A stretch of 64,000 nt of DNA from Proteles cristata cristata (GCA_017311185.1 JAESUZ010000432.1:744001-808000); one strand, 5' to 3'; positions 1 to 11,236 are shown, counted from the stretch's first letter. The notes: generated by a model from the letters alone, not told the origin. Numbers and translations are program-made.

Positions 1-639
1 GTAAGTGAAATCAAACACTAACCAGTCTTTACACAGAAAATCAGCCTGGATGGGCATGTTTCTAAAATACATGAGTATGCACCTTTCCCAAAGAATTATC
101 TAATTACAAAAGCTTGCTTTATTCTTACTTGTAGAAATCTAGGAAGAATTGGATCTCTGGGATAGAGTTTAATATTTACAAGTTTGATTGACTTAAGGAA
201 GTTAACTTAAAATGGAAAATCTTAAATATAAAATAAAGCATAAAGTGAAGTGAACCATCTAAGGGAAGTTATCAAAAGTCATCAAGACAGAGGTGTCACT
301 AGTTAATAACATCACTGATCAATGCCAAGATAATCTCTATTTCTCCCTGCACTCACATCCTCACCTCAGGCCAGAAGAAGGCTAAAGTGCGATTCCTTAC
401 ATCCATGAGTCCAGTTTCAAAAGATGTTATTTCAAATCCGCACAGTCCTAGTGATCCAAACAACTTCTTAACTCAGGTATCTATTGGTCTTATAACCAAA
501 TTTAGACTTGTTTATAGGAAGAACCAAAATACCCCTAAACATCCAAGGCCAAGGTAGACTCAGGCTGTGGCAAGTACAGGTAAATCTCCCTTGGATGAGG
601 TCTGCATTATAGCCATCTCAATCTCCAAACCTCCACTTT

Positions 640-1235
640 ACCTAGGCCAGCCAGCCTCTAAGAAATATAAACTCAATTAAACAAGGAAGCCATTAGACTA
701 TGTGGCTCTGTTTTAGCCTACATAAGCATACTAAAACTCAAGCCTGTGAATCCCTCAAGCTTAAGAAACCTAACCTAAGAACCACCAATCACAAATAGCC
801 AACTATGCTTTTCCAAATAAGGCAAATGCTTAGGCTCTAGCCAATCAAATAATGTTCTTGCTTTGTTTCCTTCCACATCTTTACAAAAGTCTTCCCATGG
901 GGCACCTTGGTGACTCAGTTGTTTAAGCATCCAATTCTTAATTTCCACTCAGGTCATGATTGCACAGTTCATGAGTTTGATTTCTGCATTGGGCTCTGCT
1001 GACAGTGCGAAGCCTGCTTGGGATTCTCTCTCTCCCTTTCTCTCTGTCCCTCCTATACTCTTTTTTTTCTCTCTCTCTCAAAATAAATAAACTTTTAAAA
1101 AAGTCTTTCTCTGAGCTCCTGTCCTGTCAGTAGAGTGCTCCTACCAACATCCAGTTTGACCCCACCTGATTTGACTGATTTTTGTTCAAATATACTCTTA
1201 AGATTATAACATGACTCAAAATTTATCTTTTAACA
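640..1235 (+). mobile_element. Probable ERV LTR relic, interrupted by a SINE
   Basis: This stretch has the architecture of a retroviral LTR U3-R region. Two CCAAT-type boxes lie near 784 and 841, a pyrimidine-rich promoter-like part follows, and an AAATATACT sequence near 1187 sits where a polyadenylation signal would be expected. The 3' end at 1235 finishes in TAACA, fitting the CA end of LTRs. A SINE (899-1101) splits it, and the text on both sides joins smoothly across the SINE (AAAGTCTT is repeated at both junctions). I did not find a convincing 5' TG boundary or target duplication, so the start is approximate. No gag, pol or env relic is seen beside it. An ERV1-type LTR is my best guess; another repeat class is possible. 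Confidence 0.45.
899..1101 (+). mobile_element. SINEC (tRNA-Lys-derived carnivore SINE)
   Basis: The copy has a diverged tRNA-derived head, a TC-rich middle and an A-rich AAATAAATAAAC tail. AAAGTCTT flanks it on both sides as a short target-site duplication. The head differs from the common form (CACCTTGGTGACTCAG), and the 3' unit has a CAGTGCGAAGCCTGCTTGG variant, so it is one of the older copies here. It lies inside the LTR relic and is therefore younger than it. Confidence 0.9.
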
Positions 1236-1566
1236 GGATGCGCAAAAAATGAGCAACCCTAAGAGCAGGGTCTAAAGAACTTTTACTATTTAATTCTTTT
1301 TGCCAGTACTATAAGAATTTAACTGATGAGCATAAAATAATATTCGATACCAAATTAGTTTCACTAATTGTCATTTGTTCTAAAATGATTCTCTCCAAAA
1401 ATACAAAAAGAAAGAGCAAGAACAAATTTTAAGCTATTTGAATATGGGAATCTCTTGAATATCTTCTAGTCAGATTCATATAGGAATTTGGAATGGTAAA
1501 TATAATGTGTTGGGGGGCAGGAGGAAGAATAAATTTTTACATGAGGAAAGTTAATAAGAGTAAAAT

Positions 1567-1777
1567 TTGGGGGCACCTGGGTGGCTCAGTCGGTTAAGCA
1601 TCTGACTTCAGCTCAGGTCATCATCTCATGGTTTGTGAATTTGAGTCTCATGTCAGGCTCTGTGCAGACAGTTCAGAGCCTGGAGCCTGCTTCTGACTCT
1701 GTGTCTCTTCTCTGTTCCTCCCCAGCTCATGCTCTGTTTCTCTCTCTCTCAGAAATAAACATTAAAATTTTTTTTAA
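1567..1777 (+). mobile_element. SINEC copy with target-site duplication
   Basis: Head GGGGGCACCTGGGTGGCTCAG, tRNA-like body and tail AGAAATAAACATTAAAA followed by a T run. AAGAGTAAAAT is found directly before (1556-1566) and directly after (1778-1788), an 11-bp perfect target duplication that fixes both ends. The 85-codon open frame that crosses it is only SINE sequence read through. Confidence 0.93.
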
Positions 1778-2146
1778 AAGAGTAAAATCATTTTTTCCTT
1801 GGTTATTAAACTGCCTCAGCAAGTATTTGAAAAATTAGTAATAAATCAAAAATCTAATAAAGGAGAGTTAGGGGAGTGAGTTGGTAGGAGTGGGAAGAAG
1901 TTTTATTAGAACAGAGCCCCCAAAAAACTCAGTAAATAAATCACAGAGGGAGCAGAGGGGTTCACTAGGGTGGATATATCTTTTCAATATAATGTGAAAG
2001 CTATGGTTTTTGAAGCTTCAAGTCCAAATGGTCTAATTTCTTAACTGTTAGCTTACTATTTCTTTACTATTTGCTCAGATCAGTTTCCTAGGTGTGGTAT
2101 ACCACAAATCTAAAATAGCTTTCTCCCACTAAAAACACTCCTTACT

Positions 2147-2344
2147 GGGGCAGCTGGGTGGCTCAGTTGGTTAGGCATCCAACTCTTGGTTTCAGCTCAG
2201 GTCATGATCTCACAGTTCGTGAAGCTGAGACCCACATTGAGACCTATGCTGTAAGACCAGAGCCTCATTGAAATTTTCTCTCTCCCTCTCTCTCTGCGCA
2301 CCACCTTGTTCTCTCTCTCTCAAAATAAATAAACTTAAAAAAAA
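2147..2344 (+). mobile_element. SINEC copy, diverged
   Basis: Recognised from GGGGCAGCTGGGTGGCTCAG, the AGGTCATGATCTCACAGTTC block and an AAATAAATAAAC tail. ACTCCTTA occurs on both flanks (near 2137 and 2345) as a short target duplication. Its middle part lacks the usual GGGCTCTGTGCTGACAG wording, so it is a variant or old copy. Confidence 0.9.
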
Positions 2345-2357
2345 ACTCCTTAAAACA

Positions 2358-2535
2358 TTTTTTTATAGTTTATTTATATTTGAGACAGAGCATGAGAAGG
2401 GGAAGGGGCAGAAAGAGAGGTTGAAACAGGCTCCAGGCTCTGGGCTGCCAGCACAGAACCTGACGTGGGGCTCGATCCCACGAACCTGAGTCGAGGTCAG
2501 ACGCTTAACCAACTGAGCCACTCAGGTGCCGCCCC
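2358..2535 (-). mobile_element. SINEC copy, inverted relative to the preceding one
   Basis: The tail side (TTTATAGTTTATTTATATTTGAGAC) comes first and the head (GAGCCACTCAGGTGCCGCCCC) last, so it lies on the minus strand. Only about 13 bp separate it from the tail of the plus-strand SINE at 2147-2344. The two therefore form an imperfect inverted pair that could fold into a hairpin in RNA. Confidence 0.9.
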
Positions 2536-3614
2536 ACCCCCTCAAAAAAACCACTCCTTATTTTAACAAAGAAGTGGAAGCTCTCATCACCCACATGGAA
2601 AATACACTCTGGCAAAATTGCAGAAGTCCCTTTCTCAATGCCTCCAAATTGCAACATAAATAAAAAAAAAAATGCAATGGTTAAATGAATTTCAAAAATT
2701 ATATCTATACTTAGGCTCACATCAGAAGTCATAATTTTGTGGCTGTAATAAATATTTTGGTGGAAAGTTTCAAAGTTATTTTCAGGCAGATTCCCCACAC
2801 TTAGATACAATCTGTCTTCCAAAGACATTGGAGCCTCTATCCATTTAAGGAATAATGATCCCAATATGTAAAATTAACTGAAATTGGTTAGGTAAACTTT
2901 AACATGAAAATATCACATCATAAGAAAATCAGTTCTGTTTACTACAAGAGGTGAGCACAAAATAGTAAAGTCCTATTTGATCAAAACACTGGTCAAGCTC
3001 AGCGTACTACAGAGTAAACCAAAGATTTACCTGTCCTACATCAAGGCTACTAATCTATATTGTCACTGAGTTAGGATTAGTAAAAATATAAGGTATTTAT
3101 TTCATACTAACCATTGGGTTTGGGCTCTAAGTTATTATCTTCATTTCATAGAAGATAAACAGATATTTTAAGTTTCCTACTCAATACCATCCACCTAGTA
3201 AGAGAATTTAAAAGCAATGTTGATATCACTTTGATTCAGGCTCTTAGTACATAGGCTATGAATGGCATAGAAGAGCATCTGTCAGCAAATATGTGATCAA
3301 AGTACATATGTTGTTTTAGTGGAAACCTTTACAAACTAAGAATTTAACCTAATAAAGATAATACATTCAGAGTCAACAAATCACAGGTCTGTTTTTCTTC
3401 AAGTAAAATTCCAAAACACAATTTTTGGAGGGGAACTGTAGCTGCTTTCTCTTTATAACCTTCCATCCCACCAATGCGATGCAATGAGAGTGAGCTTGGT
3501 CTCCTGAAGGAAAATGCTTCCCCAATGGCTACCCCCTCAACTAAAAGCATGCTCACACTCAAATTTCATAGAGATTTTAAATAAACTGATTAGAACATAG
3601 ATGCTCAAGCATCT
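2536..3614. other. AT-rich sequence without recognised features
   Basis: No repeat family, exon or RNA gene was recognised. The minus-strand open frames of 119 codons (2505-2864) and 72 codons (3344-3562) show no domain. The first starts in unique sequence and runs into the SINE; both are probably chance. Confidence 0.5.
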
Positions 3615-3730
3615 ATAATAATCTTTTATTTAGAAGAGCTGCTAATGCATTTACATCTTGATTAGCATATTTACAATAATCCTTTATTAAGAAGAGCTGC
3701 TAATGCATTTACATCTTGATTAGTATATTG
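3615..3730. repeat. Two-copy tandem duplication, 58-bp period
   Basis: A block containing AGAAGAGCTGCTAATGCAT occurs twice head to tail. Copy 1 is 3615-3672 and copy 2 is 3673-3730, with AGAAGAGC starting at 3632 and again at 3690. The copies differ at only a few positions (for example CTTTTATTTAG versus CCTTTATTAAG, and TTAGCATATT versus TTAGTATATT). Both keep a TAATGCATTTACAT core. The high identity in neutral-looking DNA implies a fairly recent duplication. Confidence 0.95.
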
Positions 3731-3784
3731 CTTGACACAAAGGAGAACCATGTGAGTCCTGGACCATCCTCCAGTAGCTAAGTC

Positions 3785-4036
3785 TTGCCATTCAGGCAAA
3801 TGCACTGAATTTGGAGCAAGAGCACCTGGGCTCTGGCCCTGACTCTACAGTTAGTGAGCTCTGTGACCTTCGACAAGACATTTAATTTCTCTGTTCTCCA
3901 GGTTTTCCATTTATAAAACAGCAGGGAAATATGAGATTTAATTTTCTTTAAATTCAACAGAGAGGTATTGGGCTGGAAACTAGACTAATATTAGGGACAT
4001 CTCAGGGTCCTTTCTGACCTAAAATTCTGTGAAAAT
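3785..4036 (+). mobile_element. MIR-type (MIR3/THER2-like) ancient SINE
   Basis: The wording GAGCTCTGTGACCTTCGACAAG, then TCTGTTCTCCAGGTTTTCCATTTATAAAA, then GGGTCCTTTCTGACCTAAAATTCTGTG near the end matches the mammal-wide tRNA-derived SINE core and the MIR3-like 3' end as I remember them. It is heavily diverged, as expected for an element older than placental mammals. Confidence 0.7.
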
Positions 4037-5296
4037 CTACTCTTCATGCCTCCAGATCTCATAATCTTCCATGGTACACTGTATTTAAACTATATCTTTG
4101 CTGCTTAAGCTATTTAAGGAAGACTTCTATTTATTCTCTTTTGGCTATGCAGATGTTGAAACTAATAAACCATACACTATGATTCTATCCAAGTGGGTTC
4201 AGCGCTTCTCTGGAAAGCAGTCAAGAATATAACTTAACCATGTTTATTAGAAACTGAAGGATGGATGCTCAGAGCTGAGTAACCTCAGACACTGTCAGGA
4301 GAGCCTGCGCTGATGTCTGTCTGCTGTAGTTCTGGGGTTCACTAGGGCTATGGCAGCCCCTTTACTTATGCATAGGATTGCCTTCAGCACCACCAACCCA
4401 TATAATCACTTTCTGCTTAAAAATGAAGGAAAGGATGAAAAGAAATGCACTATTATTTCCTATTAGTTTCTGTGAGTTGTCACATTTAGTTTCTTATTAA
4501 CAGAGATGGCTTTTATGCTATCACAGGATTTTCTGAGCATGAAGACAGTCTATTAAAGCACTCAGCACAGAATCGGGTACATATTTGGTTCCCACTGTGT
4601 CATTAGTATCATCACTTATGTCAGGAAGACATATCAGCAGAGTAAACCCTAGTGCCAGAGCACACACACCATGTTTTGTGTTTGGTGTCATAATGATTAC
4701 ATAATAGATACACTGAATGAGTGAGACCCTCAGAAACAATAATACATAGGACAAAGTGTATGTGTTTCTATTAACTGCCATTTCCCAAGTCAATCATGGC
4801 AGCCATTCATACTGGATAGTATGGTTCCTCTACATTTTCACATGAAATGATCCAACTCATTATTTTAAGGAAATGTGAGCTTTCTTCTGCTAGAAAAAGC
4901 TAAGGTAAATCTGAAACTAAGCGAACATGAGAGCTGAAAAGTTTCAAGGACAAGTGCCTGGGGAAGCTGATAATTAGAGGCTATTTGATCTCTAACTCCA
5001 TGCTCCCCTGACTCTTACCTCATATCCTTCACAGGCTAGTGGTTTGGACAAAAAGATTTTGCCGTTTCCCCAGGGAACAGGGCTGATACAAAAAAGTACA
5101 TCTGAAGGTGAATAAAATTTTAGCTCTCGGTTTCTTAAAATACCACACAAAGGTACAAATTAAGGCATGGCATTGTCTGAAATAAGTATGGTGTGTTTTA
5201 TTTCCCCCATGATTTACTTGAGTGCTTGGCACTGGGCACTTGTTACAGCAATGAAAACAGCACTGATTCATCTTAGGTGAGAAAATAGACTCTGAA
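4037..5296. other. Unique sequence, nothing recognised
   Basis: No interspersed repeat was recognised. Minus-strand open frames at 4521-4793 and 5029-5271 have no recognisable domain, no flanking splice or promoter structure and ordinary AT-rich composition. Confidence 0.5.
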
Positions 5297-5620
5297 TGCC
5301 ATAGACTGGATTGTTCCCCCCAAATTCATATATTGATGCCATACATAGCCCTTCATGTGAATGTATTGTAGACAGGGCCTTTAGGAGATGTTCAAGGCTA
5401 AATGAGGTCATAAGGATGAAGCTATGATCCGAGAGACCTGGTGACACTGGAGCTCGCTCTTTCCCTTACAGGGATAACAAGAAGGTGGCTGTATGGAACC
5501 CAACCAGGCTGGTACCCTCATCTTGGACTCCCCAGCCTCCAGAACCATGAGACATAAATGTCTATTGCTGAAGCTGTCCAGTGTGTGATATTTGATATGT
5601 TATCCTGAGCTGACTGAGGC
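5297..5620 (+). mobile_element. MLT1-type LTR (ERVL-MaLR)
   Basis: The order of phrases fits the MLT1 LTR consensus: ATAGACTGGATTG and CCCCCCAAATTCATAT at the start, GGGCCTTTAGGAG and GAGGTCATAAGG in the middle, then TTGGACTCCCCAGCCTCCAG, ATGAGACATAAATGTC with a degenerate poly-A signal, and CTGAGCTGACTGAGGC at the end. It is a solo LTR; no internal MaLR sequence flanks it. Confidence 0.8.
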
Positions 5621-5689
5621 TGGTTCAGTAGGAAGCACATCTGCACAGAGTAGAATGCAGGAAGCCACTCCTTACTGGACATGATGCAA

Positions 5690-5832
5690 ATCACCTACAC
5701 ACATGCACATCCCTACACACACATACACAAACACATAAAAACACACTCATGATGGCACATAGACACACAGGTATATCCACATGTACACATACACAAATGC
5801 ATATACGCATACGCACACATACATATATACAC
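5690..5832. repeat. Degenerate CA-rich microsatellite
   Basis: About 140 bp of interrupted CA dinucleotides mixed with ACAT and ATAC units. The minus-strand SINE that follows inserted at its 3' edge; part of the repeat (ACACTCTACTTTGG) became the SINE target duplication. Confidence 0.9.
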
Positions 5833-5842
5833 TCTACTTTGG

Positions 5843-6062
5843 GTTTTTTTGTATTTTTTTAAAATTTTATTTCTAGGAGAGAGAGAGACAGCATGAGCAG
5901 GGGAGGGTCAGAGAGAGAGGGAGATACAGACTCTGAAATAGGCTCCAGGCTCTGAGCTGGCAGTCAGCACAGAGCCTGACACAGGGCTCGAACCCACGAA
6001 TCGCGATATCATGACCTAGGCGAAAGTCGGACGCTTAACTGACTAAGCTGCCCGGGTGCCCC
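5843..6062 (-). mobile_element. SINEC, 'TTTCGCTTAGG' subfamily, inverted
   Basis: Minus-strand copy with the diagnostic GGCGAAAGTCGGACGC and GAGCTGGCAGTCAGCACAGAG blocks and the tail TTTATTTCTAGGAGAGAG. A perfect 14-bp duplication, ACACTCTACTTTGG, lies at 5829-5842 and 6068-6081. The short AACAC between the head and the second copy is also CA-repeat sequence. Confidence 0.95.
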
Positions 6063-6699
6063 AACACACACTCTACTTTGGAATGGCCTTTACTGATTAT
6101 GGTGTTATTCTTCAAAGTAGAAACTAACAGACAAAAATAGGTGCATCTATAAGGAGAGTTATAGATGAAGGTCTTTGAATTATCATTTAAATATGGATAA
6201 ATACACTCAAAACTAAGGAAATTGAAAAGGTGATTATTCTTGTTCTACAAAGATTCACCAAAAGGTTTATTGGTGTAAATGTATCTAACAATGCATAAAA
6301 TAAGCAATATATTCTGTGAGGCAATATATATTTGGAGGGGGGGTTTCAATACAAAACACTCCTACCATCTAGAAGAGTTTTCTATAGAAAGCTTCCTAAC
6401 ATTAATCATTGTCCTTTTCTCAAAATCATATAAGTAAATTCAGGAAAATATGTTCTATATAAAATGACATAAATTATATACATTGTTGTGAGCATTTAGT
6501 TATTACTATTTCATATATACTTATATAGACAATTGTATCTTCAGCCTGCTTATATAATTATACTTAGATTACAGATGAAACATATTAAAAATTTATGAAT
6601 GCAGGTGAATCTCACATAGCAAGTCACTGGCCTCCCTCTCCCAGTCTGCATTAAAAACTCCTCTTCCATATTCAGCAGGTCTTCACACATTGCTTTGAA

Positions 6700-7080
6700 T
6701 AATTTGTGCTATCATTCCAGAACAGATTTAATGCATTATTCAATTATGATTAATTTTCCCCTTGTTTTAGAACAAGATGAGTTCAAAATATTGAAGGGTT
6801 TTCCTTCAGGCTGAATACTGATAGACTCGTTCTCCCATTCCACTTCCCCAGCACTAGCGATCTTCTGTGTTTCAGTCCTTGGCGGCTAATTACAGCAATT
6901 AGTATCACTACTTCAGTCACATATTTCACCCCACATTCGATGTCGCTGTAATTAAACAGATTACCAGCATAACTGATTTACATTAGTGGCGATTCTCTCT
7001 CCACCATACATTTCTCTAATTCTAGCAAAACAAATTTCAACTCTATTTGAATGCCTGATTACTTTTCCATCAAGAGAAGG
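6700..7080. promoter_or_regulatory. Candidate conserved non-coding element with homeodomain-type sites
   Basis: The block is free of recognisable repeats and less AT-monotonous than its surroundings. It contains clustered TAAT-core sites: ATGATTAATTTT near 6747, GGCTAATTACAGCAATTAG near 6884, CTGTAATTAAACAGATTACC near 6946, and CTAATTCTAGC near 7016. Paired inverted TAATTA-type cores with similar spacing are common in developmental enhancers. This is inference from appearance only, because conservation cannot be measured from one sequence. Confidence 0.3.
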
Positions 7081-7209
7081 TGAGGTACTCTATTATATCT
7101 TTATTAATAGATAAGGACAGGATTTTCCAGATATAAGAATAAAGAAAATGTAGTCCCTTTAATTGTTTAGAACCAGATCAAATAGCTCCTACATGGGAAA
7201 TAGCTAAGA

Positions 7210-7387
7210 CAGTGGTTCTTAACCTTGATAGCTCTTCAGATACCCCTAAGGAAAATTTTAAAATCCTGCTGGCTGAGTCCCAATCCCCAGAGATTCTGGT
7301 ATAAGTGATGGAGGATGTAGCCAGTCCTAAGTACATTTTAAAAGGGCCTAAGTAATTCTAGTGTACAGGCAAGGTGAAGACCCATTG
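7210..7387 (+). mobile_element. MER5A-type hAT-Charlie MITE
   Basis: Begins CAGTGGTTCTTAACCTT and ends near GAAGACCCATTG, which are imperfect inverted repeats of each other. The internal phrases CCCAATCCCCAGAGATTCTGG and TTTTAAAAGGGCCTAAGTAATTCTAGTG match the palindromic MER5A consensus as I know it. It is a non-autonomous DNA transposon fossil with no coding capacity. Confidence 0.85.
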
Positions 7388-7845
7388 GTCCAAAGTTTAG
7401 ATAAATACTGAAGATGGACTATTAGTCAACTTATTTTTTATTAGTATGCCAAAAGTGAAAAGTATATTAACCAAGAATACTCCTATATATATTTGTGTAA
7501 TGCTAGAAAAATGTTTCCCATCCAGGATCAATTTAAGAAGCATTTAGTCTATTTTCCCCCAACTTTTCAAGTAAAGTGTGGTCAGTGCAACTCTGTTATT
7601 TCAGCCATTCATCTTCCATAGCAAGTTGGATGAAGAAAGTTGACTTTTAGACTGACTTATTTAGAGTGACTTGTTTGCTACCTGACAGTTGATTCTCCTA
7701 CTTATCTAACTGCTAGAAGGTTGTGACCCAGAGCTGAAGTAGAAACATGGCCCTTGCTCATCAGAGGCCTGGGAAATTTAGGGTGGGAAGTGAATGGCAA
7801 AAGTGGTAGAGGTTTGAGAAATAAGCTTTTAAAATATGGTGGACT

Positions 7846-8044
7846 GGGGCGCCTGGGTGGCTCAGTGGATTAAGGGTCTGACTCTTGATTTCAGCTCAGG
7901 TCATGACCTCTTGGTTTGTGGGATTGAGCCCCACCTTGGGCTCCGTGCTGATAGCGTGGAGCCTGTTTGGATTCTCTCTCTGCCCCTCCCCTCCTCTCTC
8001 TCTCTCTCAAAACATAAATAAATAGATAAATAAATAAACTTTAA
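7846..8044 (+). mobile_element. SINEC copy with 13-bp target duplication
   Basis: Full head GGGGCGCCTGGGTGGCTCAG with the variant CTGATAGCGTGGAGCCTG in the middle and an AAATAAATAGATAAATAAATAAAC tail. AAAATATGGTGGA lies at 7831-7843 and 8045-8057. Confidence 0.95.
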
Positions 8045-8307
8045 AAAATATGGTGGAGAAAAAATTGCCCTAAATCCAAGTACTGTATACAGCTACACAA
8101 AGAAATGTCCCAGCTTTCACTATGATCTGCAGGTCAGAATCACTAACACCTTCTCTTCAACCTACAAGCCTGTTTAAAAGGTTCTAGAATAGTGAGTGGG
8201 TTGTGACTGGGGCATGAATTTCAATCCTACAGTTTACCAAATGTAAAACATTAGGCAAGATACCTAAATTGCTTTCCCTCCATCTCCCTAGAGAATGGAC
8301 CCAATAA

Positions 8308-8523
8308 GGGGCACCTGGGTGCTTAGTCGGTTGAGCGTCCGGCTTCAGCTCAGGTCATGATCTCATCGTTCGTGGGTTAGAGCCCCGTGTCGGGCTCTGT
8401 GCTGGCTCCTCAGAGCCTGGAGCCTGCTTCGGATTCTGTGTCCCCCTCTCTCTGACCCTCCCCTACTCATGCTGTCTATCTCTCTAAAAAATAAATAAAA
8501 CATTAAAAAATTAAAATAAAATA
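8308..8523 (+). mobile_element. SINEC copy with 14-bp target duplication
   Basis: Head GGGGCACCTGGGTGCTTAG (one G lost), B-box-like GGGTTAGAGCCCC, and a long A/T tail with two ATAAATAAAA-like parts. AATGGACCCAATAA lies at 8294-8307 and 8524-8537 without mismatch, so the insertion is relatively young. Confidence 0.95.
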
Positions 8524-8537
8524 AATGGACCCAATAA

Positions 8538-9637
8538 TAGTGTCTCTGCCATATGGCTGATAGGGAGATTAAAATTACCTCCTTCAGGAATCAACATGAA
8601 CCACTCTCCATGTTCCCAGAACTGTACTTGGACTATCAGTGTTTCACAGAAGGCACTACTTGTTCAGTTACTGTCAAATGTATCCAGACAACCCGGAAAT
8701 ACACTGAAATAAAATAGGAACACAAAACTTCCTGGCTGTTTTCTACCTCAACATAATCTATGTGGTCCCAAAGGAGAGATCCTAGAATCTGAACACGCAG
8801 GTCGATTCTACATTTTCCGTGATCACGTTTTTTTATCACCACATTTTCTCCATATTGAGAATAATCTTTTCATAAATATTCTTTTCTACACTTTACAACT
8901 GCCCCTGCTATCTGAAATGTAGAATCTTCACTAATCAGCTAAGGTTAAATGTACATAGAACAGGTATGTTGTGTGAAAAAGTACTGCATTTTGCCATTAA
9001 TCTTTTAGTTCTCAAGGAATTTCCTTAATTTTCTGATGTACTACATTTACTACATTAATCTAACCTATTTTTTACAGGTGTAATTTCATAGTAGGGCACA
9101 GATTTTTCAATTCGAGGCTTTTTTCATATCAAAAGCGATACTGCTATATCTCATTAACAGCTGTCCACAGAATACAGCCGAAGGAAAAATTCTGAGTGTT
9201 TTCCCTATAACTGCATGTTCTTTATGGAGAATTGATCACTGATTCATCTGTGACTTTCACTCCATTTATTCAAATAAACAAGCGCAATCACCTTTCCCAA
9301 ATATTTGAGGCCTTAGTTTGTTTTCATTTTTGCTTCTCTACCTTTTATTTGCCAAAACTTGCAAACTGTCAACTTCAATGCTAACCCAGTGTTTTTCAAA
9401 ACATGATCACTGCAATACCTGCATCGAACTTGCCTGATAAAAACACGGGTTACTGGAGTCCAGTCACAGTCACACAGAGCCACTCCATCAGAAACTGTGG
9501 GTAACAAATATTGCCTTGTCCTAAGAGAAACTTCTAGTGTCTACTCAGAATCACCCTCTAACAAGTTTTCTACTTAATTTGTTCAGCTCATAATCCTATT
9601 AATTCTCATATATATTTTGAAATAACAAGCAATTTAG
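8538..9637. other. Unique sequence, nothing recognised
   Basis: Contains only short open frames, the longest being 68 codons on the minus strand (8636-8842) and 64 codons at 9313-9507. No repeat family was recognised. Confidence 0.5.
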
Positions 9638-9852
9638 CAGCACTGGGGGGGCTCAGTCGGTTAAGTGTCCAACTTTGGCTCAGGTCATGATCTCACTGTT
9701 TGTGAATTTGAGCCCCGTGTCGGGCTCTGTGCTGACAGCTCAGGGCCTGGAGCCTGTTTCTGATTCTGTGTCTCCCTCTATCTCTGCCCCTTCCCCACTA
9801 GCGCTCTGTCCCTTTCTCTCAGAGATAAATAAATATTTCAAAAAAAATTTTA
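9638..9852 (+). mobile_element. SINEC copy with altered head
   Basis: The head reads CACTGGGGGGGCTCAGTCGG, a local rearrangement of the usual CACCTGGGTGGCTCAG. The rest is normal, including GAGCCCCGTGTCGGGCTCTG and an AGATAAATAAATATTTC tail. The changed first bases could affect the polymerase III A box. Confidence 0.9.
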
Positions 9853-10304
9853 ATAAACAACATTTTTAAAAAAAGATGAGGCTCCTTGTGCTCCTCTTGT
9901 TTGAAGTCTGGTTTCCCCAAACCAGTGAGTTCCATAACGAGGCTAGGAAACAGCACTTTCCCAGCTCTGGAAGTGCAGTGAAGAACCATTCAAAGGCAAT
10001 CCTCAGAGCTTTAGGTAGCAGCCCTGTAGAAAAGCAGTCTGGAGGTTAATGCTTAGATTCCAATGAATTGTGCTCTGTGAAGCATTTCAAAGGAGAGCTA
10101 CACCACTATAGAGTCTACTTAGACTCTTTCACGGCTTATGACAGCCCCAAATGCAAGCCAGTTCCATTTTTAAACTAGCTATTTTAATACATTGCCATGG
10201 ATCAGACCCCCTTCTAGTGGAACTGAGCGTCTCAGGTATTGTCAAAGGTTTGTTGTGCTATCTCTCCTCCCCACTGGAGTAAATAATCCTTTAATAAACA
10301 CAGA

Positions 10305-10676
10305 GGCAGGATTTTCTCGCCATGATGGTAAAGTAGGAGGCCCCAGCTTTCCTCTCCCCATAAGGATAAAAAAAACAGACAGCTATTCACGAATAAAAAT
10401 AGATCTGGGAGATCTCAGGAGTCCAGTAAAGAAGCCACAGCAACACAGTGCAACAGACCACCTGAGAATAACCACACCCAACAGGAAGGAGGAACAGCCT
10501 CATTTTGAAGCATCACCCCTTTCCCCAGACCAGCCCTGCTCAGTGCCAAGAGGCTTGAAAGACGTCCTGTCACAGGGAAGGGGAGAGCAGACCGAGTGCC
10601 CAGATTCCCCAGCCTTCTGGGACACTGTCCAAAGCACCCTCCCAGGGACCAGCAGAGCAGGCACATTTAGAGGTAG
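10305..10676 (+). mobile_element. Probable L1 5'-UTR fragment
   Basis: The segment around CATGATGGTAAAGTAGGAGG, followed by CTTTCCTCTCCCCATAAGG and a purine-rich, CAGACC-containing body, resembles the 5' untranslated region of mammalian L1M-type elements. A 162-codon open frame crosses it, starting upstream at 10192. It has no L1 ORF1 motif and I do not call it a gene. Family assignment is tentative. Confidence 0.4.
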
Positions 10677-11025
10677 CTAAGAAAATGGAAGAAGATAATT
10701 TTTACTGTATGCGTATCTTATTCTGTAGCATTTTATAATAACCATCTATTGCTTTTATAAACAGAAAGCGCATTCAAGGTATTTTAATCTTGAAGAACAA
10801 AGAAATTCTTTCTCTCCCCCCTTTCCTCTTGCCTTTGGCTGATTTACTGACCTCTGTAACGTCAGGCACCCCCAGCCAAAGACTGATTCTGGGCAGCCGA
10901 CTTTGTAGACCGCATGTCAGAATAGGATATTGCCAGGAAATAGGCAGACCAGAGAAATGGTAAAGGAAAGGAGACTCAGGTTTGGGGGGAGTTTTGTTTG
11001 TTTACAAAACTGCTCAAGTTTTTTT

Positions 11026-11236
11026 AATTTATTAAAAATTTTTTAACATTTATCTTTGAGAGAGAGAGAAGGAGAGAGTGGGGGTGAGGGCCAGAAGGAG
11101 AAGACGACACAGAATCCAAAGCAGGCTCCAGGCTCTGAGCTGTCAGCAAAGAGATGGACACAGGGCTTGAACCTACTAAATGTGAGATCAAGAGCTGAAA
11201 TTCGATGCTTAGCCAACTGAGCCACCCAGGTACCCC
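11026..11236 (-). mobile_element. SINEC copy, inverted
   Basis: Tail side TTTAACATTTATCTTTGAGAGAGAG first, head GAGCCACCCAGGTACCCC last. Body phrases CAGGCTCCAGGCTCTGAGCTGTCAG and ACAGGGCTTGAACC are standard. Several scattered changes suggest an older copy; I saw no clear target duplication. Confidence 0.9.

Noticed and set aside
1..10. GTAAGTGAAA at the window start as a splice donor
   Set aside because: It matches a donor consensus, but no upstream exon is visible within the window, so it cannot be supported.
3615..3730. CRISPR-like repeat
   Set aside because: Only two copies directly abutting, with no spacers, in a mammalian genome; it is a plain tandem duplication.
10192..10680. 162-codon open frame
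   Set aside because: Overlaps a probable L1 5'-UTR fragment and an 83-codon frame on the other strand; no protein motif.
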